Assembly (NCBI RefSeq): GCF_900129235.1
Contig: NZ_FQUV01000007.1
Coordinates: 124,001-188,000 of the forward strand
Reading direction: 5' to 3'
DNA length: 64,000 bases
Origin: Litoreibacter ascidiaceicola
GTDB lineage: Bacteria; Pseudomonadota; Alphaproteobacteria; Rhodobacterales; Rhodobacteraceae
Positions 1-9,157 of this stretch are shown one piece after another. Position numbers and translations under genes: made by a program. Under the pieces are notes generated by a model. It saw only the letters and a program-made list of their open reading frames with translations. It was not told the origin of the DNA and searched no databases. Every line of letters starts with the position of its first letter. The stretch's first letter is position 1.

Positions 1-380
1 ATCCCAGAGTGAAGGTCACCGATCTGGAGACGAAACTCGGGACGCGGTATACCGCACAAACCCTCAAAGCCCTGCAAGACCGATACCCGAGGGTGAATTT
101 CGTGTGGCTGATGGGGGCGGACAACCTTGCAAGCTTTCACCGCTGGCAGGACTGGGACTGGATTATGGAGAACGTGCCGGTGGGCGTTCTGGCGCGCCCG
201 GGAGACCGGATTTCGGCCCGCCGATCCGTCGCGGCGCAGCGGTATGCAAATGACCAGTTACCGGGTGTGGCGTCGCAGCTTCTGGCGAGGGGCCCGGCCC
301 CGCGTTGGTGCTACATCAACCTGCCGCTAAGCGATGCGTCTTCGAGCGCGATCAGAGCGTCCGGGGCTTGGATTTCCTGA
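1..380 (+). CDS. nadD: Nicotinate-nucleotide adenylyltransferase, C-terminal part
   Basis: The reading frame is open from the left edge of the window, so the start codon and the N-terminal nucleotide-binding motif lie outside. The visible 120 or so residues match the C-terminal two thirds of NadD, which adenylates nicotinate mononucleotide to deamido-NAD in NAD synthesis. Recognisable family segments are GTRYTAQTL, then [17 protein letters not shown], and a final SSSAIR that fits the ISST.IR adenylate-binding motif of nucleotidyltransferases. The stop lies inside the end of the convergent transporter gene, giving a 29-bp overlap of the two 3' ends. The internal GTG at position 9 is not a credible start. 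Confidence 0.9.
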   Translation, partial: PRVKVTDLETKLGTRYTAQTLKALQDRYPRVNFVWLMGADNLASFHRWQDWDWIMENVPVGVLARPGDRISARRSVAAQRYANDQLPGVASQLLARGPAPRWCYINLPLSDASSSAIRASGAWIS

Positions 381-1209
381 GAAACAGCGTGGCGAAGCCC
401 GATACGAAAATTACCACGAGACCAAGCGCGGACAGGCCGTCGGGCCAGTTGTCAAACACCAGCCAGCCATAGGCCGTGGCACCGACCAGCTGGACATAGA
501 CGAAAGGCGCCAGCACCGACGCGCCGGCACGGGCATAGGCGAACACCAGCAGCAGATTTCCAAGCATCGACGCGATGGCGGACCATACCACGAGGCCCGA
601 AAGCGTTGGCGTGATCGGCGGGAGGTTCAGCAGACCCAGCGGGGTCAGCAACAGCGCCCCGATGAAAAGCTGTGTGATCAACAGATGCACGGGCTTGCCC
701 AGTGGGGAAACCCAACGGGAGGCGGTCAGGAACATGCCGTAGCAACAGCCTGAAAACGCCGCCCAAGCAAGGCCGGGGGTCATGCCGAAGCCGGGCTTCA
801 CCACAAGCATCACCCCGCCAAGCCCGATGGCCAGCAGGATGATCCGCATGGCGCTGGCCTGCTCTTTCAGGAGCGTGACGGACAGGATGTAGCTGACCAT
901 GGGGCCAAGGAAGAAGGCGGCGAAGACGTTGGCAATCGGCTCTGTTTGCAGGGCGGTGAGGATTGTGGTGATCGTGACCACCTGAATGGCGCTGCGCAAC
1001 CAGATGCGCCAGTTTGACAGCAGCCGAACGGCGTCTTTGTGCATGGCAAAGGGGAGCAGCACAGCTAGCCCGATCAGGTAGCGGGTCCACGCCACGAAGA
1101 ACGGCGCGATGCCAGACGAGGTCATCAATTTTCCAGCCGTATCCCCCAAGGGGATCAGCAACATGCCCACCGACATAATGGTGACTGCTAAAAGAATTGA
1201 ACGCTCCAT
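352..1209 (-). CDS. DMT-family (EamA) membrane transporter
   Basis: A hydrophobic protein of about 285 residues with some ten predicted membrane segments and the two-fold EamA repeat typical of drug/metabolite transporters, which export or import small metabolites across the inner membrane. The charged C-terminal tail (RKSKPR) is usual for the family. The frame stays open to a possible ATG at 1257, but the ATG at 1209 begins right before the first membrane segment and leaves room for a promoter towards the divergent carboxypeptidase gene. Neither start has a strong Shine-Dalgarno sequence. The substrate cannot be told from sequence. The 3' end overlaps that of nadD. Confidence 0.8.
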   Translation of the reverse strand: MERSILLAVTIMSVGMLLIPLGDTAGKLMTSSGIAPFFVAWTRYLIGLAVLLPFAMHKDAVRLLSNWRIWLRSAIQVVTITTILTALQTEPIANVFAAFFLGPMVSYILSVTLLKEQASAMRIILLAIGLGGVMLVVKPGFGMTPGLAWAAFSGCCYGMFLTASRWVSPLGKPVHLLITQLFIGALLLTPLGLLNLPPITPTLSGLVVWSAIASMLGNLLLVFAYARAGASVLAPFVYVQLVGATAYGWLVFDNWPDGLSALGLVVIFVSGFATLFLRKSKPRTL

Positions 1210-1291
1210 CACAGCTGCGTAACAGGGCGCAACGGCGCTTGCCACCATCATCCGCATAGGCGATTAAGTTTAGGACGAGGAGGGCGCTGCC

Positions 1292-2761
1292 GTGGCAAGA
1301 TTTGGTCGACGTACCGTTTTGGGGTTCTTGATGTTCGGTGTGGCTGACGCGGCGCTGGCGGGCGCTCCGACTGTTTCGTTGCGTCCGGTGCGCAAGCCGT
1401 CTGACGCGGTCAAGCGTGCGGTCAAAGGCGTTGAGGCGCTGATCTCGGACGCCAAACTGGGCGGCAAGGTCAGCTTTGTTGTGGCCGACGCGCGAACGGG
1501 GCAGGTTTTGGAAGCGCATAACCCGCTTGCCGGACAGCCGCCTGCCAGCGTGGCGAAGGCAATCACGACCCTGTTTGCGCTGGACCGATTGGGCAGCGGC
1601 AAACGGTTCAAGACGCAGCTGATCGCAACCGGGCCGGTGCAGAAAGGCGCATTGGCCGGAGATTTGGTGTTGAGAGGCGGCGGTGACCCGACGCTGAGCA
1701 CGGACGATCTGTTCAAAATGGCGGGCAGGTTGAAGACCGCGGGCGTGACCTCGGTCAAAGGTAAGCTGCGTGTATATGGCGGGGCGTCCGTGATCGACCG
1801 CATTGACGCCGACCAGCCGGACCATGTGGGGTATAACCCTGCCGTGGCGGGGCTGAACCTGAATTTCAACCGCGTCTATCTGGAATGGAAGCGAAACGGG
1901 GGCGGGTATGCCGTCACGATGGACGCGCGGTCCGACAAGATCCGGCCCGGTGTCGGGTTTGCGAAAACGACGGTCGAGGCGCGGAGTTTGCCGATTTTCA
2001 AATACTCGGGCAGCGGCGGGCGCGACAATTGGAGCGTCGCCAGCAAGGCGCTGGGCAAAGGCGGCGGGCGCTGGCTTCCGGTGCGTCGCCCCGAGATTTA
2101 CGCAGGCGATGTGTTGCAAACGGTTGCGCGCTCGCATGGGATAAAACTGCCGTTTCCTGTACGGGCCTCTACCGCGCCGCGCGGAACGGTGCTGGTCGAG
2201 CATCTGAGCCAAGACGTGCGGGTGATTGCCCGGGACATGTTGAGGTTTTCAACGAACCTGACCGCGGAAGTGCTGGGGTTGCAATCGAGCGGGGCGGGAA
2301 GCCTGAGAGCGTCCGCACGTGCGATGACGGATTGGCTGAAAACCAAGCACGGGGTGAGGAAGGCAAAGTTTGTTGACCACTCCGGCCTTGGGGATGCGTC
2401 GCAGATCAGTGCTCAGGAAATGGTCAAAGCGCTTGTGGGTGCGGGTGCGAAGGGCGAACTCCGGTCCATTCTGAAGCCGATTGCGGTGCGCGATGAGAAC
2501 AACAAAGTTGTCCAGAACAGCCCGACCAAGGTGGTCGCGAAGACGGGGACGTTGAACTTTGTCAGCGCGCTGGCCGGATATGTGCGCACGCCCGATGGGC
2601 GCGATCTGGCGTTCGCGATTTTCATGGCGGATGTGCCGCGCCGCAGGGCGTTGAAAAAGTCGGAACGGGAAGCGCCGCGCGGGTCGCGGTCATGGAACGG
2701 GCGGGCGAAGAAACTACAGGCGCAGTTGATCAACCGTTGGGCCGCGCTGCACGGAACCTAG
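1292..2761 (+). CDS. dacB: D-alanyl-D-alanine carboxypeptidase/endopeptidase (PBP4 type)
   Basis: 489 residues with all three motifs of a penicillin-binding serine peptidase: SVAK at residues 86-89 (nucleophile Ser86), STN at 320-322 and KTG at 417-419. The wide spacing between the first two motifs is the PBP4 (peptidase S13) hallmark, where an extra domain is inserted. A Tat-like or Sec-like signal (two arginines then a hydrophobic stretch ending ALA) sends it to the periplasm, where it trims or cleaves peptidoglycan cross-links. It starts at GTG with GAGGAG a few bases upstream. It is divergent from the DMT transporter and convergent with the TerB-like gene, whose stop it overlaps by 4 bp. 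Confidence 0.92.
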   Translation: MARFGRRTVLGFLMFGVADAALAGAPTVSLRPVRKPSDAVKRAVKGVEALISDAKLGGKVSFVVADARTGQVLEAHNPLAGQPPASVAKAITTLFALDRLGSGKRFKTQLIATGPVQKGALAGDLVLRGGGDPTLSTDDLFKMAGRLKTAGVTSVKGKLRVYGGASVIDRIDADQPDHVGYNPAVAGLNLNFNRVYLEWKRNGGGYAVTMDARSDKIRPGVGFAKTTVEARSLPIFKYSGSGGRDNWSVASKALGKGGGRWLPVRRPEIYAGDVLQTVARSHGIKLPFPVRASTAPRGTVLVEHLSQDVRVIARDMLRFSTNLTAEVLGLQSSGAGSLRASARAMTDWLKTKHGVRKAKFVDHSGLGDASQISAQEMVKALVGAGAKGELRSILKPIAVRDENNKVVQNSPTKVVAKTGTLNFVSALAGYVRTPDGRDLAFAIFMADVPRRRALKKSEREAPRGSRSWNGRAKKLQAQLINRWAALHGT

Positions 2762-3180
2762 CCTTTCAGGTGCCGCGCCCGCGACCCGCGTTCAATTGCC
2801 GCCGCGTGGAGGCGGTCGATTTTCAGCTCGTAGCGGATTTCTTCCAAGAGACGGAGTTCGGGTTGGTACAACGCCCCGTCGGCGGCTGCGACGTCGCATG
2901 CGAAGGCGTAGGCCGTTTCGTAGAGATGTTCAGGCAATGCTGCGCGGACCATACCGAACAGGGCATCGAGCCCTTCTTCTTCTTCAAAAAGCTCGGTTGT
3001 AATCTGCGAGATTTCTTTGATGCGATCGACATCATAGCCGGCAAATATCGGCAAATAGTTCACCGCTTGCTGGATGGCGACCAGTTCTGACGTGCGGACG
3101 TTCTCGTCGGACATGGAGACCGCAATCATCATGGCGACGAGGGCGTCTTGAGGGGTCAGGTTTGCTGTGTCGAGTGTCAT
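2758..3180 (-). CDS. TerB-like (tellurite resistance/DjlA-type) helical protein
   Basis: 140 residues, soluble and helical. The pattern of a first helix with many Met/Ala residues (DALVAMMIAVSMSDENV), then acidic stretches and a second repeat with ADGALYQPE, resembles the TerB/DjlA metal-binding domain, in which two similar halves each carry acidic residues. No membrane segment is seen. The ATG at 3180 is preceded by GGAGG; the longer open frame up to 3372 would run into the lysS gene and is unlikely to be translated. Function in the cell is unknown; family membership is by fold pattern only. Confidence 0.72.
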   Translation of the reverse strand: MTLDTANLTPQDALVAMMIAVSMSDENVRTSELVAIQQAVNYLPIFAGYDVDRIKEISQITTELFEEEEGLDALFGMVRAALPEHLYETAYAFACDVAAADGALYQPELRLLEEIRYELKIDRLHAAAIERGSRARHLKG

Positions 3181-3301
3181 CGCGGCCTCCGGCCAATTGT
3201 ATTGTTGCAGCGCAGAATATTGACCTGAGCCATAGCACACAATAGGTAGCGACACTGCTGCGGCATATGGTGTGCCGTGCGATAAAACTGGATGTGCTCC
3301 G

Positions 3302-4879
3302 ATGACGGATATGCGTGACGCTGGAATGACCTCGAAAGCCTGGCCCTTTGTGGAGGCGCGCACGTTGCTCAAACGCTATGAAAAGGGCGCGCCGGAGAAG
3401 GGGTATGTGCTGTTCGAGACTGGCTACGGTCCGTCTGGCTTGCCGCATATCGGTACGTTTGGCGAGGTTGCGCGGACGACGATGATCCGCCGCGCGTTCG
3501 AGGTGATCTCGGATATTCCGACGCGGCTGATCTGCTTTTCGGACGATGTGGACGGGATGCGCAAAGTGCCGGGGAATGTGCCGAACCCCGAGCAACTGAC
3601 GCAATATTTGCAGATGCCGCTGACGAAAGTGCCGGACCCGTTTGGCGAATTCGAGAGCTTTGGCCACCACAACAACGCCATGCTGCGCCGGTTCCTTGAT
3701 ACGTTCGGGTTTGAATACGAGTTTATCTCGGCCACGGAATTTTACGCGTCGGGCCAGTTCGACGAGGTGCTGCTGCGTGCCTGCGAGAAATACGACGACA
3801 TCATGAAAGTGATGCTGAAATCCCTGCGCGAAGAGCGTCAGGGGACCTATTCGATTTTCCTGCCGATCCATCCTGAAACCGGACGCGTCATGTATGTGCC
3901 GATGAAGAATGTGGATGCCGAGAAGGGTGAGATCACGTTTGACGACGAGGATGGCCGCGAGTGGACGCTGCCCGTGACCGGTGGCAACGTGAAGCTGCAA
4001 TGGAAGCCGGATTTCGGCGCGCGCTGGGCCGCGCTGGACGTGGATTTCGAGATGTATGGCAAGGACCACTCGACCAACACGCCGATTTATGACCGGATTT
4101 GCGAAATTCTGGGTGGGCGCAAGCCGGAGCATTTCACGTATGAGCTGTTTCTGGATGCCGATGGCCACAAAATCTCAAAATCGTCCGGCAATGGCGTGTC
4201 GATTGATGAATGGCTGACCTATGCGTCCTCGGAATCGCTGTCCTATTTCATGTACGCAAAGCCGAAGACGGCGAAGCGGATGCATTTTGATGTGATCCCG
4301 AAAGCGATGGACGAGTATCACCAGCAGTTGCGGGCCTATGTGGATCAGGATGCGGTGGCGCGGGCGAATAACCCCGTGTTCCACATTCATGGCGCGGATG
4401 TGCCTGTGTCGAAGATGGTCGTGCCGTTCTCGATGTTGCTGAACTTGGCCTCGGTCGCGAATGCCGAGGAGAAGGGCCAGCTTTGGGGCTTCATTCAACG
4501 CTATGCGCCGGATGCGACGCCCGAGACGCATGGCGATCTGGATCAGGCGGCGGGGTATGCCGTGCGATATTACAACGACTTCGTGAAGCCGAACAAAGTG
4601 TTCCGCCTGCCCAGCGATCTGGAGCGCGAGGCGCTGCTGGATTTGCGTGGCCAGTTGTCGGACTGGGATGGCGGTTTGGACGCGGAGGCGTTGCAATCGG
4701 TGGTGTTTGCGTGCGGTCGCGAGCGGTTTGATCCGCTGCGCGACTGGTTCAAGGCGCTGTATGAAGTGCTGCTTGGAGCGTCCCAAGGGCCACGTTTTGG
4801 CGGGTTCATCGCGCTGTATGGCGTGGATGAAACCATTGCGCTGATTGATGATGCGTTGGCTGGCAAGCTGGTAAGCTGA
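3302..4879 (+). CDS. lysS: Class I lysyl-tRNA synthetase
   Basis: 525 residues from the chosen ATG. It carries the class I signature HIGT at residues 49-52 in a [13 protein letters not shown] context and the KMSKS-type loop KISKS at 290-294, both typical of the archaeal-type lysyl-tRNA synthetase (LysRS1) rather than the class II enzyme of most bacteria. It charges tRNA-Lys. Alphaproteobacteria commonly carry only this form, so it is probably essential. An ATG 30 bases upstream is in frame, but the conserved N-terminus MTDMRDA begins at 3302. The neighbouring genes show no functional link. Confidence 0.93.
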   Translation: MTDMRDAGMTSKAWPFVEARTLLKRYEKGAPEKGYVLFETGYGPSGLPHIGTFGEVARTTMIRRAFEVISDIPTRLICFSDDVDGMRKVPGNVPNPEQLTQYLQMPLTKVPDPFGEFESFGHHNNAMLRRFLDTFGFEYEFISATEFYASGQFDEVLLRACEKYDDIMKVMLKSLREERQGTYSIFLPIHPETGRVMYVPMKNVDAEKGEITFDDEDGREWTLPVTGGNVKLQWKPDFGARWAALDVDFEMYGKDHSTNTPIYDRICEILGGRKPEHFTYELFLDADGHKISKSSGNGVSIDEWLTYASSESLSYFMYAKPKTAKRMHFDVIPKAMDEYHQQLRAYVDQDAVARANNPVFHIHGADVPVSKMVVPFSMLLNLASVANAEEKGQLWGFIQRYAPDATPETHGDLDQAAGYAVRYYNDFVKPNKVFRLPSDLEREALLDLRGQLSDWDGGLDAEALQSVVFACGRERFDPLRDWFKALYEVLLGASQGPRFGGFIALYGVDETIALIDDALAGKLVS

Positions 4880-4940
4880 CAGTCGTGTGATTTGACTAAA
4901 CCCGCGTCGCATCTACCTTGATAGGTACAAGGAGAATGCG

Positions 4941-5345
4941 ATGCGGATTTTGTTTGCGATAGTAGCGGCGGTGTTTGTGGCGAGTTCGGCACTGGCCGAA
5001 GAGCCGTCGGCAGGCATCGAGAACACCATACAAAGCCAAGTGGATGCCTTCTTGGCGGAAGACACTGCGACGGCATTTTCCTACGCCTCCCCAAATTTGA
5101 AGCGGTTATTCGGCACGCCGGAGCGGTTTGGCACGATGGTGCAGAACGGCTACCCGATGGTGTGGGCACCGTCCGAAGTGAGGTTTCTGGAGCTGCGCCG
5201 CCAAGGCGAATTGCTGTTCCAGAAGGTGTTGTTCGTGGACAAGAACGGCGCACCGCATGTGCTGGAATACAACATGATGCAGACCGCGCAGGGCTGGGTG
5301 ATCGACGGCGTGCAATACCTTGTCGCACCCCCCGTTGGTGCGTGA
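4941..5345 (+). CDS. DUF4864 secreted protein
   Basis: 134 residues with a clear signal peptide cut near ALA-EE (residues 17-20). The mature part has an NTF2/Tim44-like look: an opening helix with AFLAEDTATAFSYASPNLK, then a strand-rich half ending in YNMMQTAQGWVIDGVQY. This matches the DUF4864 family, periplasmic proteins of unknown role in Rhodobacteraceae. A strong AAGGAG lies 7 bases before the ATG. It stands alone between lysS and the beta-helix gene. Confidence 0.8.
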   Translation: MRILFAIVAAVFVASSALAEEPSAGIENTIQSQVDAFLAEDTATAFSYASPNLKRLFGTPERFGTMVQNGYPMVWAPSEVRFLELRRQGELLFQKVLFVDKNGAPHVLEYNMMQTAQGWVIDGVQYLVAPPVGA

Positions 5346-5539
5346 TTGCCCGACCTGCGCACGGTGCTTTTTAAGCCAGCCTTAACTGTTCAGAGTTAAA
5401 CCGCCCCCGTCAGGACGGCGTGTCCGACACTTCCTATTCAGAGCAAATTTAATACCCCCTGCCAAAGGGGCGCTTGGTCTGTGCCTTGCGCGCCTATTCG
5501 TCGACACGCCCGCTCCAACCAAGTTGAAAAGGGCTACCG

Positions 5540-7831
5540 ATGAACAAGGCGATTACTGACGGGCTGGTGTTGACGCCGCCCCCATTTGCAAACGGTCTGG
5601 ACGTGTGGTCTCGCGGTGACGGGACGCCGGGAACCGCGACCTATGACGGCTATGCCACGGCGGCCTTTGTGCCTGCGGATCAGGATTTCGGTGGCTGTCT
5701 TGAGGTTCTGAAAACCGAGAACACGCAGCGCCTGCGCTACATGGGCGAGACGCCATTGCTGCCGGGCTGCTACTTACAGATCAAGGTGCGGATCAAGGCG
5801 ATATCCGGCAACCTGCCAACGGTGCGGGTCGGTGCCTTTGCCGGTGGTGCGGGCGGTGCTGCGATCAGTGGTGTGCAGACGCAAGGGCCGAGCGTGGCCC
5901 TGACAAGTTACGGGAATGTGGTCGAAGTCACCGCGATTGTTGGCGGTGGTGCGCGCAATGGTGTTGACCTCAGCTGGGGGCGTGACGCGCTTTACGGGCA
6001 TTTCGGCATTGATTTGACTGGCCCCAATGGCGGTGTCGTTCGCATTGATGATGTGCAGATCGAGGATGTCACGGGGGCCTTCCTGCGCACCATGATGGAC
6101 TGGGTCGATGTTAAAGACTTTGGCGCTGTGGGCGACGGAACCACGGATAACACCGCCGCGTTCGAGGCAGCTGACGCGGCTGCCGACGGGCGCGAGGTGC
6201 TGGTTTCTGACGGGGTTTTCCACTTGGCGGACAATGTGACCTTCGACAACCGCGTCCGGTTCCAAGGCACGGTGACGATGCCCGCCGACAAGTATCTGGC
6301 GCTGTCGCAAAATTTCGATTTCGACCATTATGCTGCGGCCTTCGGGGATGAAGAACTGGCGTTTCGCAAGGCGTTTCAGGCGCTTTTGAAGCAGTCGAGC
6401 CATGACAGTCTTGACCTGTGCGGACGCTCCATCGGGTTGCGGGGGCCGGTGGATATGCGTGCGGCGGTGCCTGATGTGTCGTCATTCACATCGCGGCGGG
6501 TGATCCGCAATGGCCAGCTTGACGCGATCAGCGATCCGGCCTGGACCACGGGTACGGCGACGTCGAGCGGCACCTATTCGACCTCCCAGCCCTACCGGCT
6601 GAGCAACGTAACTAATGTCGCCAATATCGAGATCGGCAGTCTGGTCAGCGGCAATGGTGTCGGGCGCGAGGTCTACGTGACCAGCAAAAATGTCGGTGCC
6701 CAGACATTGACCCTTAGCCAGCAGCTTTATGATGCGGTGGGGACGCAATCCTATAGCTTCAAGCGCTTCCGCTACATGTTGGACTTCAGCGGGTTCCAGA
6801 AGCTGTCGCAGTTCAACATCGCGGATGTCGATCTGAAGGCGGATGGCGTGGCCAGCTGCGTGATGCTGCCACCTGCGGGGTTGATCTGGCACCTGCGTGA
6901 CTGCTTCTTTAACCAGCCGTTGGACCGCGCGGTGACGTCTATTGGCTTGGCATGTCAGGGCATGATGATCGACCGCTGCCAGTTCATCTCGAACGAGCAA
7001 TCGCTGGCGGCGACTGCACGGACGTCTATCGGCTTCAACATCAACGCGAATGACGCCAAAATTCGCGACAACAGGTGCATTCGGATGGGGGCCTTCGCGG
7101 TCATTCACGGGTCCGGTCATATGTTGTTGGGCAATCATTGGTTCCACGGTGACAACCTGAACGGCGCCCCGCGCGTGGCGGGGCTGATCCTGACGAAGCC
7201 GTCGTCGAAGATCGTGATTAACGGGAATTACAGCGACAACAACTACATAGAATGGAACAACGAGCATGACGCTTTGCCGGACTTTTCCAGCGAGCTGAGC
7301 TTTGGGGCGTTGTCGATTGTCGGCAATATCTTCACCGCAATCGGGGCTGCGTCCTACTTCCGTTTCATCGTTATCAAGCCATATGGAAGCGGCCATTTCA
7401 TCAACGGGCTGAATGTGTCTGGCAATACCTTCAAGGTCACCAACGGCAATATCGGTCGGGTGGACAAGGTGGATGACAGCGTGGCGTCGCTGGATACCGG
7501 GCGGTTCCGCAACATCAATTGGTCCGACAACAGTTATCACGCGATCAACCAGTGGACGCAAAGCCCGGTGATGCTGTCCTTTAGCGAAAGTAGCCCTGTC
7601 GAGACCTGGCGTTGCGACTTCTCGGACTGGCTGCCGTTTGGCGGGCGGGCGCGCAACGTGACGGATGTGACGCCGGTGGGCGCGCTGCGCAACGCCAATA
7701 ATGTGAAGCAGTTTGTGACCCATTATACCGACCCCGAGGAAGGGGCTGGCGGCGGTTCCGTCGATATTATCTGGCCAAGCGCGGTGAAGGGAAAGGTCAA
7801 CGTCACTGCACGGGTTGATAATCCGTACTAG
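5540..7831 (+). CDS. Right-handed beta-helix protein, pectate-lyase/GH28-like
   Basis: 763 residues. Residues 1-180 look like a jelly-roll (carbohydrate-binding) module. At 191-205 VKDFGAVGDGTTDNT is the signature that opens pectate-lyase-3 / glycosyl hydrolase 28-related beta-helix domains, also found in phage tailspikes and polysaccharide-processing enzymes. The rest is strand-rich with Asn/Gly turns such as NGNYSDNNY and NVSGNTF, fitting beta-helix coils. No signal peptide is visible, so export would need a non-Sec route. The most likely role is binding or cutting an acidic polysaccharide. The start ATG has an AAAAGGG upstream. It is flanked by unrelated genes and no phage genes are near. 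Confidence 0.75.
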   Translation: MNKAITDGLVLTPPPFANGLDVWSRGDGTPGTATYDGYATAAFVPADQDFGGCLEVLKTENTQRLRYMGETPLLPGCYLQIKVRIKAISGNLPTVRVGAFAGGAGGAAISGVQTQGPSVALTSYGNVVEVTAIVGGGARNGVDLSWGRDALYGHFGIDLTGPNGGVVRIDDVQIEDVTGAFLRTMMDWVDVKDFGAVGDGTTDNTAAFEAADAAADGREVLVSDGVFHLADNVTFDNRVRFQGTVTMPADKYLALSQNFDFDHYAAAFGDEELAFRKAFQALLKQSSHDSLDLCGRSIGLRGPVDMRAAVPDVSSFTSRRVIRNGQLDAISDPAWTTGTATSSGTYSTSQPYRLSNVTNVANIEIGSLVSGNGVGREVYVTSKNVGAQTLTLSQQLYDAVGTQSYSFKRFRYMLDFSGFQKLSQFNIADVDLKADGVASCVMLPPAGLIWHLRDCFFNQPLDRAVTSIGLACQGMMIDRCQFISNEQSLAATARTSIGFNINANDAKIRDNRCIRMGAFAVIHGSGHMLLGNHWFHGDNLNGAPRVAGLILTKPSSKIVINGNYSDNNYIEWNNEHDALPDFSSELSFGALSIVGNIFTAIGAASYFRFIVIKPYGSGHFINGLNVSGNTFKVTNGNIGRVDKVDDSVASLDTGRFRNINWSDNSYHAINQWTQSPVMLSFSESSPVETWRCDFSDWLPFGGRARNVTDVTPVGALRNANNVKQFVTHYTDPEEGAGGGSVDIIWPSAVKGKVNVTARVDNPY

Positions 7832-7840
7832 AATAGGCGT

Positions 7841-7864
7841 GGCCAGTCGGCGTACCGGCTGGCC
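7841..7864 (+). terminator. Hairpin after the beta-helix gene
   Basis: A 10-bp stem (7841-7850 with 7855-7864, one G-T pair) closes on the loop CGTA ten bases after the stop codon. It lacks a following T-run, so it may be a Rho-assisted end or an mRNA 3' stabiliser and not a simple intrinsic terminator. Confidence 0.5.
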
Positions 7865-7883
7865 GCAGCCCTGACGTCCTTGC

Positions 7884-7897
7884 TTGACGTGGATCAA
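7884..7897 (+). promoter_or_regulatory. FNR/FnrL-type box upstream of usp
   Basis: TTGAC-GTGG-ATCAA matches the FNR/FnrL consensus TTGAT-N4-ATCAA with a single mismatch. Its centre lies about 61 bases before the usp ATG. FnrL in Rhodobacteraceae activates genes under low oxygen, and universal stress genes are frequent targets. The assignment is by consensus match only. Confidence 0.65.
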
Positions 7898-7951
7898 GGC
7901 GCGCGGGCTTTGACTAAGTGTAGGAACGGGACAACAAAAGGAGAGCTTCTT

Positions 7952-8359
7952 ATGTATTCCAGAATTCTAGTTCCCGTGGTGTTCGATCCCGAGCATACCC
8001 CCGATGCGGCCCTTGAAGTGGCCAAGGCCATCGCAGCCGATGATGCGCGGGTGACCATATTGCACGTTATCGAGGAGCTGCCGAGCTACGCGACACGCTA
8101 TGTGTCCGGCGATTTCATCGAGAAAAGCCGCGAAGATGTGAAGGCGCGCCTGAACGAGATCGCCGCGATGGTTCCCGGCGGGGAGGCCATGGTGGTTACG
8201 GGTCACTCTGCAAGGACCATTCTGGAATGGGCCGACACCCATGGCAACGACTGCATTATCGTGTCGTCGCATAAACCCGGCGTGCAGGATTACTTTCTGG
8301 GCGGCACGGCGGCCCGTGTTGTGCGGTATGCGCAATGCGCGGTGCATGTGGTGCGCTAG
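7952..8359 (+). CDS. Universal stress protein, UspA family
   Basis: 135 residues forming one Usp domain. It begins with the usual strand MYSRILVPVVFD, and the end has the nucleotide-binding-like pattern IIVSSHKPGVQDYFLGGTAARVVRYAQCAVHVVR, which resembles the G-2x-G-9x-G(S/T) motif of ATP-binding Usp proteins. A good AAGGAG sits 8-9 bases before the ATG; the in-frame ATG at 7880 would overlap the FNR box and is rejected. An FNR-type box upstream suggests induction at low oxygen. An intrinsic terminator follows. Confidence 0.9.
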   Translation: MYSRILVPVVFDPEHTPDAALEVAKAIAADDARVTILHVIEELPSYATRYVSGDFIEKSREDVKARLNEIAAMVPGGEAMVVTGHSARTILEWADTHGNDCIIVSSHKPGVQDYFLGGTAARVVRYAQCAVHVVR

Positions 8360-8383
8360 GGCGCGTTGGGTTTTGCAAATTGG

Positions 8384-8415
8384 CCGTCGCAGTCATCTGG
8401 CTGCGGCGGTTTTTT
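8384..8415 (+). terminator. Intrinsic terminator after usp
   Basis: A 9-bp stem (8384-8392 with 8401-8409, one G-T pair) is followed by six T residues. It lies 24 bases after the usp stop and overlaps the 3' end of the small reverse-strand gene. Confidence 0.8.
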
Positions 8416-8722
8416 GGTTTTGGGCCAGCGCTGTGGCCGCGAGATGCGCCGCGAAATGGGCCTCCGCGCGGTCCAGCGTTGAGGTCACGGGCTGGAACCA
8501 GCCGTCGATGGCGGGCGTGGACGCGTCGTGGCGCGTCATTTCCAGCTTGTGGGCCGTCAGAACCTGCCGTCGCAGATGGCGGATGCGGCGCAGCCAGAAG
8601 GTGGCGCGGTCTTGGGTCGGGCTTTGGCGTGCTGCGTTGCGAGCTTCCGCGATCTGGCCCCAGATTTGGGCGATCAGCGGGCCGTGGCGCAGGGCCAAAG
8701 GGTCTGTTGTGCGGTCTGTCAT
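8393..8722 (-). CDS. Hypothetical small basic protein
   Basis: About 109 residues from the ATG at 8722, helical and rich in Arg, Ala, His and Gln, with no membrane segment or known motif. Other frames of this stretch are also open because of the high GC, so coding is supported mainly by its plausible composition, its place in an otherwise empty gap, and the convergent layout with usp. No clear Shine-Dalgarno sequence precedes the ATG. I do not recognise a family. Confidence 0.45.
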   Translation of the reverse strand: MTDRTTDPLALRHGPLIAQIWGQIAEARNAARQSPTQDRATFWLRRIRHLRRQVLTAHKLEMTRHDASTPAIDGWFQPVTSTLDRAEAHFAAHLAATALAQNQKTAAAR

Positions 8723-8819
8723 AGGCCAAGGCTGGGCGGATTCGGGTTGCGGTTTCGTTAAATGCACCGCTCCCATCTGGAAATTGATATGTTAGAGTTA
8801 ACCACAGGAGGGTCCTTCA

Positions 8820-9137
8820 ATGACTGAAATCTCAAAACAAACGCAATGCCAGACGGTGATCACCACCTTCGAAATGACGCCGGGGACGTGTCAGGATTTG
8901 CTGGACGAGCTGACGACTGCCTATGCGGAATTTATCTCGAAGCAGGAGGGGTTCATCTCGGCGGCGTTGCATGTGAACGACGCGCAGACGCGGATCGCGA
9001 ACTACTCCCAATGGGCGCGGCGCGAGGATTTTCAAGCGATGCTGCGCACCGACGAGATGCGTAAGCGCAACCGCGTGATCAGCGGGCTGTGCAAGAGCTT
9101 CGAGCCGGTGATGTATGAGGTGGTCGAGGGGTTTTGA
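8820..9137 (+). CDS. Antibiotic biosynthesis monooxygenase (ABM) domain protein
   Basis: 105 residues forming a single ferredoxin-like ABM domain: the opening strand with VITTFEMTPGT, a helix ending YAEFISKQEGFISAALH, the strand with RIANYSQWARREDF, and the last helix. Such proteins work as dimers, either as cofactor-free quinone-forming monooxygenases, haem-degrading enzymes, or small-molecule sensors; the reaction here is not known. CAGGAGG lies just upstream of the ATG. The last 33 codons occur again, slightly changed, at 9598-9696. Confidence 0.82.
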   Translation: MTEISKQTQCQTVITTFEMTPGTCQDLLDELTTAYAEFISKQEGFISAALHVNDAQTRIANYSQWARREDFQAMLRTDEMRKRNRVISGLCKSFEPVMYEVVEGF

Positions 9138-9157
9138 CGGCGCGGCGCTGTGCCTTC

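Noticed and set aside
452-2212. Reverse open frame of 586 codons
   Set aside because: It runs across two real genes (DMT transporter, dacB), is Arg/His-rich and has no ribosome site or motif.
3032-4168. Reverse open frame of 378 codons opposite lysS
   Set aside because: A shadow of the lysyl-tRNA synthetase gene, which has clear motifs.
5540-7831. Prophage remnant suggested by the tailspike-like gene
   Set aside because: No integrase, structural or lysis gene and no change in base composition around it.
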